59,820 nucleotides of DNA from Chloroflexota bacterium. Its GTDB lineage: Bacteria; Chloroflexota; Limnocylindria; Limnocylindrales; CSP1-4. How positions within the stretch are numbered: position 1 is the stretch's first letter; each line of letters begins with the position of its first letter. This document shows, piece by piece, positions 8,692-16,755 of this stretch. The stretch covers positions 1-59,820 of the forward strand of contig JAJYNP010000348.1 in assembly GCA_021786265.1 (NCBI GenBank), given 5' to 3'. Under the pieces are notes generated by a model, which saw only the letters and a list, made by a program, of their open reading frames with translations, was not told the origin of the DNA and ran no database searches. The position numbers and the translations under genes were made by a program.

Positions 8692-9612
8692 ATGCGCACC
8701 CTGCTGCTCTGGATGGCCCGCAGCACCTGGCTCCGCGAACGGATCCCGCGGCTGCCGTTCGCCCGGCGCGCGGTGCGCCGCTTCATGCCCGGCGAGGAGC
8801 CAGAGGCGGCGCTGGCCCAGGCCGAGGCGTTCCGCGACCAGCGGATCGGCAGCCTCTTCACCCGCCTCGGCGAGAACGTGGTGCGGATCGAGGAGGCGGA
8901 CGCGACGGCGCAGCACTACCTGGGCCTGCTCGATGCGATCGCGGCGCGGGGGATCCCGGGCGAGCTCTCGGTAAAGCTGACGCAGCTGGGCCTCGACCTC
9001 GACGAGGCGCGCACGCTGCAGCACCTGGGACGCCTGGCCGAGCGCGCGGCGCAGGACGGCGGGGTCGTCTGGATCGACATGGAGGGCAGCGCCTACACCG
9101 AGCGCACGGTCGCGCTGTACGAGCGCCTGAAGGCGCAGCACGCCAACACCGGCATCTGCCTGCAGGCGTACCTGCGCCGCACCGCGGCCGACATCCAGCG
9201 CCTGCTCCCGCTCGAGCCCGCCATCCGCCTGGTCAAGGGCGCCTACGACGAACCCGCGTCGCTCGCCTACCGCACCCGCCGCGAGGTGGACGCGAACTAC
9301 ACGGCCCTGGCGGTCGCGATGCTGGAGGCCCGGGCCGCCGGCCGCGCGATCCGGATCGGCGTCGGCACCCACGATGTCACCCTGATCGAGCAGCTCGCCG
9401 TGCACGCCGACGCGCTGGGCCTGCCGCGCACGGCCTTCGAGGTGCAGATGCTCTACGGCATCCGGCTCGACGCGCAGCGCCGGCTCGCCGCCGAGGGGTA
9501 CGCGGTGCGCGACCTCATCGCGTATGGCTCGGCGTGGTACCCCTGGTACATGCGCCGGCTCGCGGAGCGGCCGGCCAACGTGCTCTTCGCGCTGCGGCAG
9601 ATCGTGGGGTAG
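8692..9612 (+). CDS. Proline dehydrogenase (monofunctional)
   Basis: Protein of 306 residues, the FAD-dependent TIM-barrel enzyme that oxidises L-proline to pyrroline-5-carboxylate. Recognisable barrel motifs include the strand-and-loop ELSVKLTQLGLD, VWIDMEGSAYTE, the central LQAYLRRTAADI, the substrate region RLVKGAYDEPA, and FEVQMLYGIR with the characteristic Q-M-L-Y-G. The length matches the short monofunctional form found in Gram-positive and thermophilic bacteria, without the aldehyde dehydrogenase half of PutA. The ATG at 8692 follows GAGGAGA. No pyrroline-5-carboxylate dehydrogenase lies nearby. The gene ends just before a truncated synthetase fragment. Confidence 0.93.
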   Translation: MRTLLLWMARSTWLRERIPRLPFARRAVRRFMPGEEPEAALAQAEAFRDQRIGSLFTRLGENVVRIEEADATAQHYLGLLDAIAARGIPGELSVKLTQLGLDLDEARTLQHLGRLAERAAQDGGVVWIDMEGSAYTERTVALYERLKAQHANTGICLQAYLRRTAADIQRLLPLEPAIRLVKGAYDEPASLAYRTRREVDANYTALAVAMLEARAAGRAIRIGVGTHDVTLIEQLAVHADALGLPRTAFEVQMLYGIRLDAQRRLAAEGYAVRDLIAYGSAWYPWYMRRLAERPANVLFALRQIVG

Positions 9613-9674
9613 GAACCGGACCCGACATCCGCACGTGGGTTTCGATCCATCGATCCGTCTTCATCCGGGACAGG

Positions 9675-10583
9675 ACCGTCTTCCTGTTCGAGTACGCCCG
9701 GTTCGATGCCCGGCGCGTGCTGGACGTGCTGGTGGACTGCCAGGTCCAGACGCTCTGCGCGCCGCCCACCGTGTGGCGCATGCTGATCCAGCAGGACCTC
9801 GCCGCCTGGCCGGTCAGGCTGCGCGAGCTGGTCGGAGCGGGGGAGCCGCTCAATCCCGAGGTCATCGAGCGGGTGCGGCAGGCGTGGGATCTGACGATCC
9901 GTGACGGCTACGGGCAGACCGAGACCACGGCCCAGATCGGCAACACGCCGGGCCAGCCGGTCAGGCTCGGTTCCATGGGCCGCCCGCTCCCTGGCTACCG
10001 GATCGAGCTGCTCGATCCCGACGGGCGTCCGGCGAGCGAAGGGGAGATCTCGCTCGACCTGTCGGCGGGGCCGCTGGGGCTCACGCCTGGCTACCAGGAC
10101 GACCCGTCGCGGACGGCCGACATGATGCGTGACGGCTTCTACCACACGGGCGACGTGGCCGGCCGCGATGCCGACGGCTACTACACCTACGTCGGGCGCG
10201 CGGACGATGTCTTCAAGGCCAGTGACTACCGGATCAGCCCCTTCGAACTGGAGAGCGCCCTGATCGAGCACCCGGCGGTGGCCGAGGCGGCCGTGGTGCC
10301 GAGCCCGGACCCGCTGCGCCTGGCGACCCCCAAGGCGTTCATCGCCCTGCGGGCCGGGTACGCGCCGTCACCGGAGCTCGCCCGCGACATCCTGCGGTTC
10401 TGCCGCGAGCGCCTGGCACCCTACAAGCGCATCCGGCGGATCGAGTTCACCGATCTGCCCAAGACCATCCCCGGGAAGATCCGCCGCGTCGAGCTGCGCG
10501 GCCACGAGCAGGCGCGACCGCAGCCGTTCACGCGCGCCGCCCTGGAGTTCTGGGACGAGGATTTCCCCGACCTCAAGGGCTGA
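9675..10583 (+). pseudogene. AMP-forming acyl-CoA synthetase, 5'-truncated remnant
   Basis: About 300 codons match the C-terminal half of an ANL-superfamily acyl-CoA synthetase. Visible motifs are the A5 block DGYGQTETT, the A7 block FYHTGDVAGRD, the hinge block YVGRADDVFKASDYRISPFE and the A10 block PKTIPGKIRR with the catalytic Lys. The N-terminal half, including the ATP-grasping Ser/Thr/Gly loop, is absent. Homology starts abruptly near 9675, only 62 bases after the proline dehydrogenase stop. An internal ATG at 9780 could start a 267-residue product, but it could not adenylate an acid. A deletion fusing the two regions is the simplest explanation. Confidence 0.8.
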
Positions 10584-10657
10584 CGGTCGCGCGCTTCATC
10601 GACGCTCTCAGTGCAGGATCGGCGCTCCTGGTGCCGACTCGCGTCGGCTGGGCCCGA

Positions 10658-10687
10658 TTGACGCTGCCGAAGGCGTGCCCGTAGAAT
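10658..10687 (+). promoter_or_regulatory. Sigma70-type promoter of tRNA-Gly
   Basis: TTGACG at 10658-10663 and TAGAAT at 10682-10687 are separated by 18 bases. The -10 box ends 15 bases before the mature tRNA 5' end, which fits a short leader. This is one of the two best promoter matches in the window. Confidence 0.7.
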
Positions 10688-10702
10688 CCCGCTGCTCTGC
10701 GA

Positions 10703-10778
10703 GCGGGAGTAACTCAGTTGGCAGAGTGCTTGCTTCCCAAGCAAGATGTCGCGGGTTCGAATCCCGTCTCCCGCTCCA
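10703..10778 (+). tRNA. tRNA-Gly(CCC)
   Basis: A full cloverleaf can be drawn. The acceptor stem is GCGGGAG with CTCCCGC and the discriminator is T. The anticodon stem CTTGC/GCAAG carries loop TTCCCAA, giving anticodon CCC. The T arm GCGGG/CCCGT has loop TTCGAAT, and the CCA end is encoded (10776-10778). It has its own promoter upstream. A transposase element lies about 40 bases downstream of the 3' end, leaving the tRNA intact. Confidence 0.97.
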
Positions 10779-10818
10779 GCTCCTGTTTTATCTGACTGGG
10801 AGTAGTGCGCCCCTGACC

Positions 10819-12413
10819 GGCTGTGTCACCCGAGCTGGCACGGCACATGGGCACGATCCGCCCATGGCGCGCACGACGTTCGATCCGACGATCGTCCGCC
10901 CAGGTTGTCCCGAGCATCCGGGCAGCCGGGTTCGGCTCGACGGCTTCCGGCGCTGCGAGTGGAGTGATGCCCATCGCCGGCCGCGGTATCGCTGCGTGAC
11001 GGTGCCGGGCACGCGGGGTCACTCGTTCAGCGTCCCGGTCGCGGTCCGCCAGCCGACCGAGCGCCACCCCGACTCGGGAGAGGCCTGCCCGACGTGCGAG
11101 CACGTGTACGGGCGCCACGAGGGCGTCAAGACTGGTCAGGACTTTGTCTTTGGCCACCAGGAGATCGCCCGGCTCTTGCTCCGCGTCGGCGAGGGCATGA
11201 GCCTGCGCGAGGCGAGCCGGGAGCTGCGCGAGTCGGTCTTCCGCGTCTGCCACCGGCATCGCCCGAGGCACCCGTTTCGGTCGATCCGCCCCGGCGAGAC
11301 GAGCCGTCAGGCGAACCTCGCGGTCAACTACCTCGACGCCTTCGCGCCCGCCGTCATCGCGGCGCTTCACCCGACCGAGTGGCCACGGGTGCTCGTGCTC
11401 GACACGATGACCCTGTTCACCCGCGGCTACCGGCGTCCGCGCAGCCGACCGGCCGACGGTGAGCCGGCCGAGATCCGGGTCGGCAGCCTCAAGGCGGGCA
11501 CGATCCTCATCGCCCTCGACGGGACCGCCCGCGGCGCCCGGCCCTGCCTCATGCGGGTCGCCGGCGGCAAGGACGCCGACAGCTGGCGGTCGTTCTTCGC
11601 GACGCTCGCGGGGACACCGGCGTTCGTCGTCGCCGATCTCGACGCGGCGATCGGGCGAGCGGTCCGCGAGACCTGGCCCGGCACGATCCTCATGCCCTCG
11701 CGCCACCACCTCGCCGCGCAGATGCGTCAGCGGGCGCTGGCCGACGGGATACCGGAGCGGATCCGGGCAGAGGCGCCGATCCCGACGGAGCGGTCGTTGC
11801 CCTGGACCGGCGAGCGCACGAAGCGTTGGGTCGACCGTCCGCTCCACGCGGCGATGCTGACGGCCCTCCGGGGACCCGCGGAGTGGGCGGCGTTCCTCGA
11901 TCTCGTCGAGCGGCACGTGCCGCCGGACCGGCTCGAGCTGCGCAGCTGGGTCGCGACCAACGAGCCGCTCATCCGTCGCCAGTGGCTGATCGCCGAGCGT
12001 CACCCTGATCTGCCGCGCTCGACCGGTGCCCTGGAGGGCGCGATCGGCGAGTGGCTGGCGCCGCTCCGGCGGCGGGCCGGCCGCTGGCAGAACGCCCGCC
12101 GGCTCAACCTCGTGCTGGGGTTGATCACCCTGCGCGGTCGGGGCGAGGCGCGCGAGGTCGCTACGCCGGGACCGTCCGGGCCTCGTTCGCGGCGCGCGCG
12201 AACCGCTCCCATCTTCTCGCCGAGAACGAGCTACCAACGGAGACGTACCGGGGCCAGGAGCGTCAGATGCGCCGGTGGCGGACGTGGCACGACCGCGCGG
12301 ACGCGTCGCTGCCGCGCCTCGTGCGCGAGGCCGACCGGCGCTGGCGGCGGCGCGCCGTCTCGGACCACGCCGCGCGGGTCAAGGGTTGAGTCCGTAGAGT
12401 TGGTGTAACAGGC
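10819..12413. mobile_element. Candidate insertion element of about 1.6 kb beside tRNA-Gly
   Basis: The element is defined by the transposase gene and by imperfect outward inverted repeats. GGCTGTGTCACC at 10819-10830 matches the complement of GGTGTAACAGGC at 12402-12413 at 9 of 12 positions. The repeats are short and no target duplication could be recognised, so the ends are tentative. The position directly behind a tRNA gene fits a typical insertion hot spot. Confidence 0.4.
10864..12408 (+). CDS. DDE transposase (IS256/MULE-like) with a frame change near the 3' end
   Basis: ATG at 10864 opens a protein with an N-terminal Cys/His region (VRPGCPEHPG..., then ACPTCEHVYGRHE) that may bind zinc. 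A DDE-type core follows: a first Asp in VLVLDTMTLF, a second in FVVADLDAAIGRAV followed by an H-rich RHHLAAQMRQ resembling the IS256/MULE C/D-x-x-H region, and an Ala/Ser-T-G-A-L-E-G block with the third acidic residue. The frame used here continues to 12408, but its last about 80 residues are Arg/Thr-rich and unnatural. The -1 frame from about 12160 to 12389 reads as an ordinary basic helical tail (RYAGTVRASFAARANRSH...). A one-base lesion or a -1 shift near GTCGCTACG is likely. The exact IS family is not certain. Confidence 0.75.
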   Translation: MARTTFDPTIVRPGCPEHPGSRVRLDGFRRCEWSDAHRRPRYRCVTVPGTRGHSFSVPVAVRQPTERHPDSGEACPTCEHVYGRHEGVKTGQDFVFGHQEIARLLLRVGEGMSLREASRELRESVFRVCHRHRPRHPFRSIRPGETSRQANLAVNYLDAFAPAVIAALHPTEWPRVLVLDTMTLFTRGYRRPRSRPADGEPAEIRVGSLKAGTILIALDGTARGARPCLMRVAGGKDADSWRSFFATLAGTPAFVVADLDAAIGRAVRETWPGTILMPSRHHLAAQMRQRALADGIPERIRAEAPIPTERSLPWTGERTKRWVDRPLHAAMLTALRGPAEWAAFLDLVERHVPPDRLELRSWVATNEPLIRRQWLIAERHPDLPRSTGALEGAIGEWLAPLRRRAGRWQNARRLNLVLGLITLRGRGEAREVATPGPSGPRSRRARTAPIFSPRTSYQRRRTGARSVRCAGGGRGTTARTRRCRASCARPTGAGGGAPSRTTPRGSRVESVELV

Positions 12414-12542
12414 GGGTGGCCGAGCGCGAAGAACAGCGGGGTGATGGCCGGAGCGTACGGGCTGGAGTCGCGGGTTGCCCAAGGCCCCAAGCTCGCTGCC
12501 GTCAGCGGCGCTCGAACCGGATGGACCTCGTGCGCCGGGGCG

Positions 12543-13283
12543 TCAGTGCTCGATCTCCTCCGGGGTGTCGTACCACGGCAGTCGCTCGCCGACCCGCGCG
12601 CGCGCCTTCCAAGACAAGGACTTTGGTGCGGCCGCAATGGCCGTGGTGAGTCGCGCCACCTGGTCCTCGACATCGTGAGGGGTGCCGGCGACCCGCTCGG
12701 CGACTGCAAGTTCCGCCACCTTCCCCAGGTTTCGCTCCACGGTGTGGCAGAAGCCCCAATCGGTGGCTAGCACCCGCGTGATCCGCCTGACGTCGATCGT
12801 GTCGTGCCCGCCTTCGGCGAGCGGATGATCGGCGAGGAGGCACAGCGCGTCGGCGACATCCTTGCGGTTGATCTCCCAGATCTGGAGCTTGGAGAGGAGG
12901 AGGTCGGCCAGCGGCAGGGTCGCGCCGGGTGCGGAGAGGCGGTCGCGCAGATCGAGCTCGTGGCTCATCTCAAGCCTGTCGAAGATCACGTCTATGGTCC
13001 AGGCGCCCGTAGGGGCTGCGTAGTACAAGCGGTGGGCTCCGTAGAGGGTGTTGAAGCGCTTGTCGGGCACGTAGCCCTCGCCCTCGAGGAAGGTTTGGAT
13101 CGCCGCACGGTCGTCCTTCCGCGCGACAAGATCGAGGTCGCCGTACGGTCGCTCGAACACGGGCGTGCGCACCGTCGGCGATGTGAGCCAAACCGCGAGC
13201 CCGCCCATCAACCGCGCGGGGCCCTTGCCCTCAGCAAGCAACGGCGCCAGACGTGACACCTCGTTGCGGACCTCGGACTCCAT
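12543..13283 (-). CDS. Nucleotidyltransferase-fold protein (AbiEii-like)
   Basis: Protein of 246 residues. The N-terminal part carries a minimal nucleotidyltransferase signature: a G-G in LMGGLAVWL at about residues 26-34, then an acidic pair in YGDLDLV about 20 residues later, and further D-V residues in WTIDVIFD. The rest is mainly helical. Proteins with this fold include MNT-type antitoxins and AbiEii-type toxins. There is no adjacent partner, so a toxin-antitoxin role cannot be claimed. The ATG at 13283 follows a good GGAGGAAAC site. It lies between the transposase element and the catabolic operon promoter, reading away from the operon. The family assignment is by fold motifs only. Confidence 0.65.
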   Translation of the reverse strand: MESEVRNEVSRLAPLLAEGKGPARLMGGLAVWLTSPTVRTPVFERPYGDLDLVARKDDRAAIQTFLEGEGYVPDKRFNTLYGAHRLYYAAPTGAWTIDVIFDRLEMSHELDLRDRLSAPGATLPLADLLLSKLQIWEINRKDVADALCLLADHPLAEGGHDTIDVRRITRVLATDWGFCHTVERNLGKVAELAVAERVAGTPHDVEDQVARLTTAIAAAPKSLSWKARARVGERLPWYDTPEEIEH

Positions 13284-13353
13284 GTTTCCTCCGTGCGGGG
13301 CTGCATCTGCCGGGGGCGCGGTGGTGACCCAGTGTAATGCGTAGAGATGACCG

Positions 13354-13382
13354 TTGCAATGTGGGAAACTGCTAGTTATGAT
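13354..13382 (+). promoter_or_regulatory. Sigma70-type promoter of the permease-kinase operon
   Basis: TTGCAA at 13354-13359 and TATGAT at 13377-13382 are separated by exactly 17 bases. Each differs from consensus at only one or two positions. Transcription would begin near 13389, about 54 bases before the permease start. It stands out in a GC-rich background and is the best promoter in the window. The DeoR regulator encoded by the second gene probably acts here. Confidence 0.7.
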
Positions 13383-13442
13383 GCCCGAAGATGCGCGGAC
13401 GACCCGCGTGCAGGTGATCTGGGAGGAGGACGGGGCGCGACC

Positions 13443-15035
13443 ATGAGCGTCGGCACGCAGCAGATCTTCGTCCGGAACTCGACCGGGCTCCGGAAGGAGG
13501 CCGGGACCTTCGACATCTTCGTCTACAACGTCAACAACCAGAACATCGGCCTGGGCGTCGCGTTCCTCTTCACGGCCGTGGCCGCCTATCCGGGCGGCAA
13601 CTTCCCGCTCTCGGCCATCCTCGGGAGCCTGCTCGTACTCCCCCTGTACTTCGTTTACTCACGTCTCTCGTCGGACATGGCGAAGTCGGGCGGAGACTAC
13701 GTGTGGACGAGCCGCATCTTTGGCCCACGCTGGGGACCAATGGTCGGCTTCACGCTCGCCTGGACCTGGTCGATTCTCGCGTTCACCGCGATCGGGGCGC
13801 CGGCCGCGTTCTTTGCCCAGCTCGGGGTCGCGGGCTGGATGCGCGCCCTCGGCGTCGCTACCGGCTCGACCGCCTTCATTGACATCGGCAACTGGGTGAG
13901 CAGCACGTTCGGAACCTTCGTGGTCGGGACGATCCTGCTCGTCCTCTTCACGTACATCCTCATCCGCGGCGTACGGACCTACATGCGGGTCCAGAACTTC
14001 GCGTTCTTGCTGGCGATGGCCGGCGTCGTGCTCGGGTTCGTCGCCGCGCTCGGGGCCAACTCGGGCGCCTTCGCAGGGCATTTCGACACGTACGTGACCG
14101 CGCTCGGGGGAATCGCGCACGCCTCGGCTAAGGTGACGTCCAACGCTCCCGCGACGAGCGGCTTCTCCGCTGAGTCCACGTTCTACGCGATGCTCTGGAC
14201 GATCTACATGGTCCTGTTCGGGGCCACGTCCTGCTACATCGGCGGGGAAGTGCGCAAGCCCGGCCAGACGCAGCGGATCGGGATGATCGGCTCACTCATC
14301 CTCACCGGCGTTTCCATCGCACTGCTCATCGTGGTCGTCCAAAACGCTGTGGGCCAGACGTTCCTGGCGGGCCTCGCCAGCACGCCCGCGTCCGATCTCG
14401 GGCTCGCCTTCAACCCGACCTACAACGAACTCCTGATGATCGCGATGTCGCCGAGCGTGATCTGGGCCGTTCTGCTCGGGTTCACCTTCCTCTTCTGGAC
14501 GTACGTCTGGATGCCGATCAACTTCTTCACGGCCACCCGCTTGATGCTGGCCCTGAGCCTCGACGGGTATCTGCCGGCGAGGGTCTCGGACGTGCATCCG
14601 CGGTACGCCACGCCTCACGTCGCGATCCTCATCGCGTTCGTCCTCGGGGAGCTCTCGATGATCCTCTACATCACGGGGATCCTCTCGGTGATTACACTGC
14701 TCTGGGCAGGCGTGGTGATGTTCGTGCTGACCGGTATCGCCGCGATCGTGTACCCGTATCGACTCCCGAGCGTCTGGCGGGCGGGCGGGGGTGGCCGTAT
14801 CGGAGGGATCCCGACGATCTCGATCTGGGGTGTCCTACTTGTTCCGGCCATGCTCATCGTGCTGTGGATTCTCTGGTTCGACCCGTTCGTCGGAATCGGA
14901 GCCAGCGCTCTGCAGATGACCTTGAACATCGGCCTTCCTGTGAGCGGGTTCCTCCTGTTCTGGGTGATCTACGCTGTTCGGAAGAGTCGTGGCTTCGATG
15001 TTCGGCTCTCTGCGACCGAGATTCCGCCGGACTAA
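13443..15035 (+). CDS. APC-superfamily amino acid/amine permease
   Basis: Protein of 530 residues with about 12 to 14 hydrophobic segments, an amino acid/polyamine/organocation permease. The N-terminal region FRK-like ...LRKEAGTFDIFVYNVNNQNIGLG leads into TM1, and a conserved-looking SGGDYVWTSRIFGP follows TM2, as in APC proteins where S-G-G-x-Y precedes TM3. The ATG at 13443 has a weak GAGGA-like site; the longer frame upstream overlaps the promoter and is rejected. As first gene of the operon it probably imports the substrate of the downstream enzymes. The presence of a ureohydrolase suggests a guanidino or amidino compound or an amine, which is inference. Confidence 0.88.
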   Translation: MSVGTQQIFVRNSTGLRKEAGTFDIFVYNVNNQNIGLGVAFLFTAVAAYPGGNFPLSAILGSLLVLPLYFVYSRLSSDMAKSGGDYVWTSRIFGPRWGPMVGFTLAWTWSILAFTAIGAPAAFFAQLGVAGWMRALGVATGSTAFIDIGNWVSSTFGTFVVGTILLVLFTYILIRGVRTYMRVQNFAFLLAMAGVVLGFVAALGANSGAFAGHFDTYVTALGGIAHASAKVTSNAPATSGFSAESTFYAMLWTIYMVLFGATSCYIGGEVRKPGQTQRIGMIGSLILTGVSIALLIVVVQNAVGQTFLAGLASTPASDLGLAFNPTYNELLMIAMSPSVIWAVLLGFTFLFWTYVWMPINFFTATRLMLALSLDGYLPARVSDVHPRYATPHVAILIAFVLGELSMILYITGILSVITLLWAGVVMFVLTGIAAIVYPYRLPSVWRAGGGGRIGGIPTISIWGVLLVPAMLIVLWILWFDPFVGIGASALQMTLNIGLPVSGFLLFWVIYAVRKSRGFDVRLSATEIPPD

Positions 15036-15041
15036 TCGGCG

Positions 15042-15812
15042 ATGCGTGAGGTCCGGCTTCAGCAACTCCGCGAAGCCGTCGTCGAGCGCGGGACCGTCTC
15101 GGTCCCGCGCCTGGCGGTCGAGTTCCAGGTCTCCGAGGAGACGATCCGGCGCGACCTCGATCGCCTCGGCGAGCTCGGCCTGGTCGTGCGCACCCGCGGT
15201 GGGGCAGCGGCGCCTGGCACATCGCTCACCGAACGCGACCTTCGCGTTCGGGCACAGGAGCATCTCCGCGAGAAGCGGGCGATCGCGCGAGCGGTCGTGG
15301 ATCGCCTCGTCAACACCGGAATCTCCATCGGTCTGGACTCGGGGAGCACGACCCTCGAGATCGCCCGCCTCCTCCGGCCCTGCCGGGTCACCGTGGTGAC
15401 CAACAGCCTCCCGGCGATCAACGAGCTCGCCGGAAGCGAAGCGACGCTCATCATCCTGGGCGGCACGTTCCGCTCGCAGTCGATGAGCGCCGTGGGCGCA
15501 ATGACGGAGCGGGCCGTGGAGCAGTTGCACTGCGACCTCGCCCTCATCTCCGCTCCGGCCATGACCGCGGACTATGGCCCGATGGACACCGATCTCGAGT
15601 CGATCGAGATCAAGCGGGCGCTCGTCCGCCGCGCTCGTCGCTCATACGCGGTCGTCGACCACTCGAAGCTCGGGCGGACCGCGTTCTCCACGATCTGCGA
15701 ACCCACCGCACTCGCGGGGCTCGTCACCGACGACGGGGCGACGGACGCCCAACTCGACACGTTCCGAGCCCTCGGGCTCGATGTCATCACGGGGACTCGA
15801 ACCGATGCCTAA
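15042..15812 (+). CDS. DeoR-family transcriptional regulator
   Basis: Protein of 256 residues. An N-terminal winged helix-turn-helix (about residues 3-57) has the DeoR signature VSEETIRRDLDRLGELGLV. A C-terminal DeoR sensor domain of the sugar-phosphate isomerase fold follows, with GLDSGSTTLEIARLL, VVTNSLPAINELA and a Lys-containing VVDHSKLGR. Regulators of this family usually respond to a phosphorylated sugar or its derivative. That fits the PfkB kinase three genes downstream. The gene starts 6 bases after the permease stop and its end overlaps the next gene by 8 bases. It probably acts as repressor at the promoter at 13354. Confidence 0.92.
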   Translation: MREVRLQQLREAVVERGTVSVPRLAVEFQVSEETIRRDLDRLGELGLVVRTRGGAAAPGTSLTERDLRVRAQEHLREKRAIARAVVDRLVNTGISIGLDSGSTTLEIARLLRPCRVTVVTNSLPAINELAGSEATLIILGGTFRSQSMSAVGAMTERAVEQLHCDLALISAPAMTADYGPMDTDLESIEIKRALVRRARRSYAVVDHSKLGRTAFSTICEPTALAGLVTDDGATDAQLDTFRALGLDVITGTRTDA

Positions 15813-16755
15813 CCCACCGCTCCCGAAGTCGAGCGAACTCGGTGTGATCCAATCCGGAGTCGCCACGTTCTTCGGCCGACCTCAGGCCACGCTTGACACC
15901 CTGAGCGGATACCGCTGCGCGATCGCCGGCGTGCCTTGGGATGAGGGAAATGCCGGACGCAACGGGGCAAACTACGGGCCGCGCGTCTTCCGCGACGCCT
16001 CGAGCTGGTTCCTCGGCTACGACGCGCAGCGTGGCTTCGACCTCTGGGAGGAACTCCCGACGGCGGACGTGGGCGACGTGGTCGTGCTGCCTCCGAATGC
16101 CGAGCGAACGATGGGGTTCATTGCCGACCACGTCGAGTCGGTCCGTCGAGGAGACGTGTTCCCGGTCCTGATCGGCGGGAACCACGCGCTCGCGATCGGC
16201 GCGGCCCGCGGCGCGGCTCGCACCGTGGGCCGCATGGGGTACCTCAGTGTCGACGCCCACCTCGACACGGCGCCCGACTGGCAGGGAGAGCGGTACATGA
16301 GCGGGTGCCCCACGTTTCGCGCAACCGAGATTCCCAACGTGGACCCGCACAACGTGGTGGTCTTCGGCGTCCACGGATGGCTGAACCCACGCTCGCAGGT
16401 GGAGGCGGCAAAGGCAGGCGGGATCAGCTGGTACGGCGTCGAGCGGATCGAGGAGATGGGCCTCGAGCGCGCGCTTGCCGAGGCGATCGCGGTCGCGTCA
16501 GACGGGGTCGACGGGCTCTACGTCAGCTTTGACCAGGACTCCATCGACGCCTCGCACTTCCCGGGGACGGGCACCCCCGAACCGGGCGGAATGTCGTCGC
16601 GGGACGCCCTCAAGGTGGCCCGCCTCCTTGGTCGGGCGCGCCCGATCGCGTACGACCTCGTGGAGCTCGCGCCGATCTACGACGTCTCGGGGATCAGCTC
16701 GCGCCTCTCCTGCGCGATCACGATGGCCTTTCTCTCCGGGCTGGTTGGGCGATGA
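15805..16755 (+). CDS. Agmatinase/arginase-family ureohydrolase
   Basis: Protein of 316 residues of the dinuclear manganese ureohydrolase family (agmatinase, arginase, formimidoylglutamase, guanidinobutyrase, guanidinase). All six metal ligands are visible: His in LIGGNHALAIG, the D-A-H-x-D of SVDAHLDTAP, and two Asp in SFDQDSIDASHFPGTGTPEP. The family usually has GGDHS and DP at two of these places, so GGNH and DA are small departures. The product would be urea plus an amine or acid, or an equivalent amidine hydrolysis. Start ATG at 15805 overlaps the regulator stop by 8 bases. The exact substrate cannot be read from sequence. Confidence 0.88.
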   Translation: MPNPPLPKSSELGVIQSGVATFFGRPQATLDTLSGYRCAIAGVPWDEGNAGRNGANYGPRVFRDASSWFLGYDAQRGFDLWEELPTADVGDVVVLPPNAERTMGFIADHVESVRRGDVFPVLIGGNHALAIGAARGAARTVGRMGYLSVDAHLDTAPDWQGERYMSGCPTFRATEIPNVDPHNVVVFGVHGWLNPRSQVEAAKAGGISWYGVERIEEMGLERALAEAIAVASDGVDGLYVSFDQDSIDASHFPGTGTPEPGGMSSRDALKVARLLGRARPIAYDLVELAPIYDVSGISSRLSCAITMAFLSGLVGR

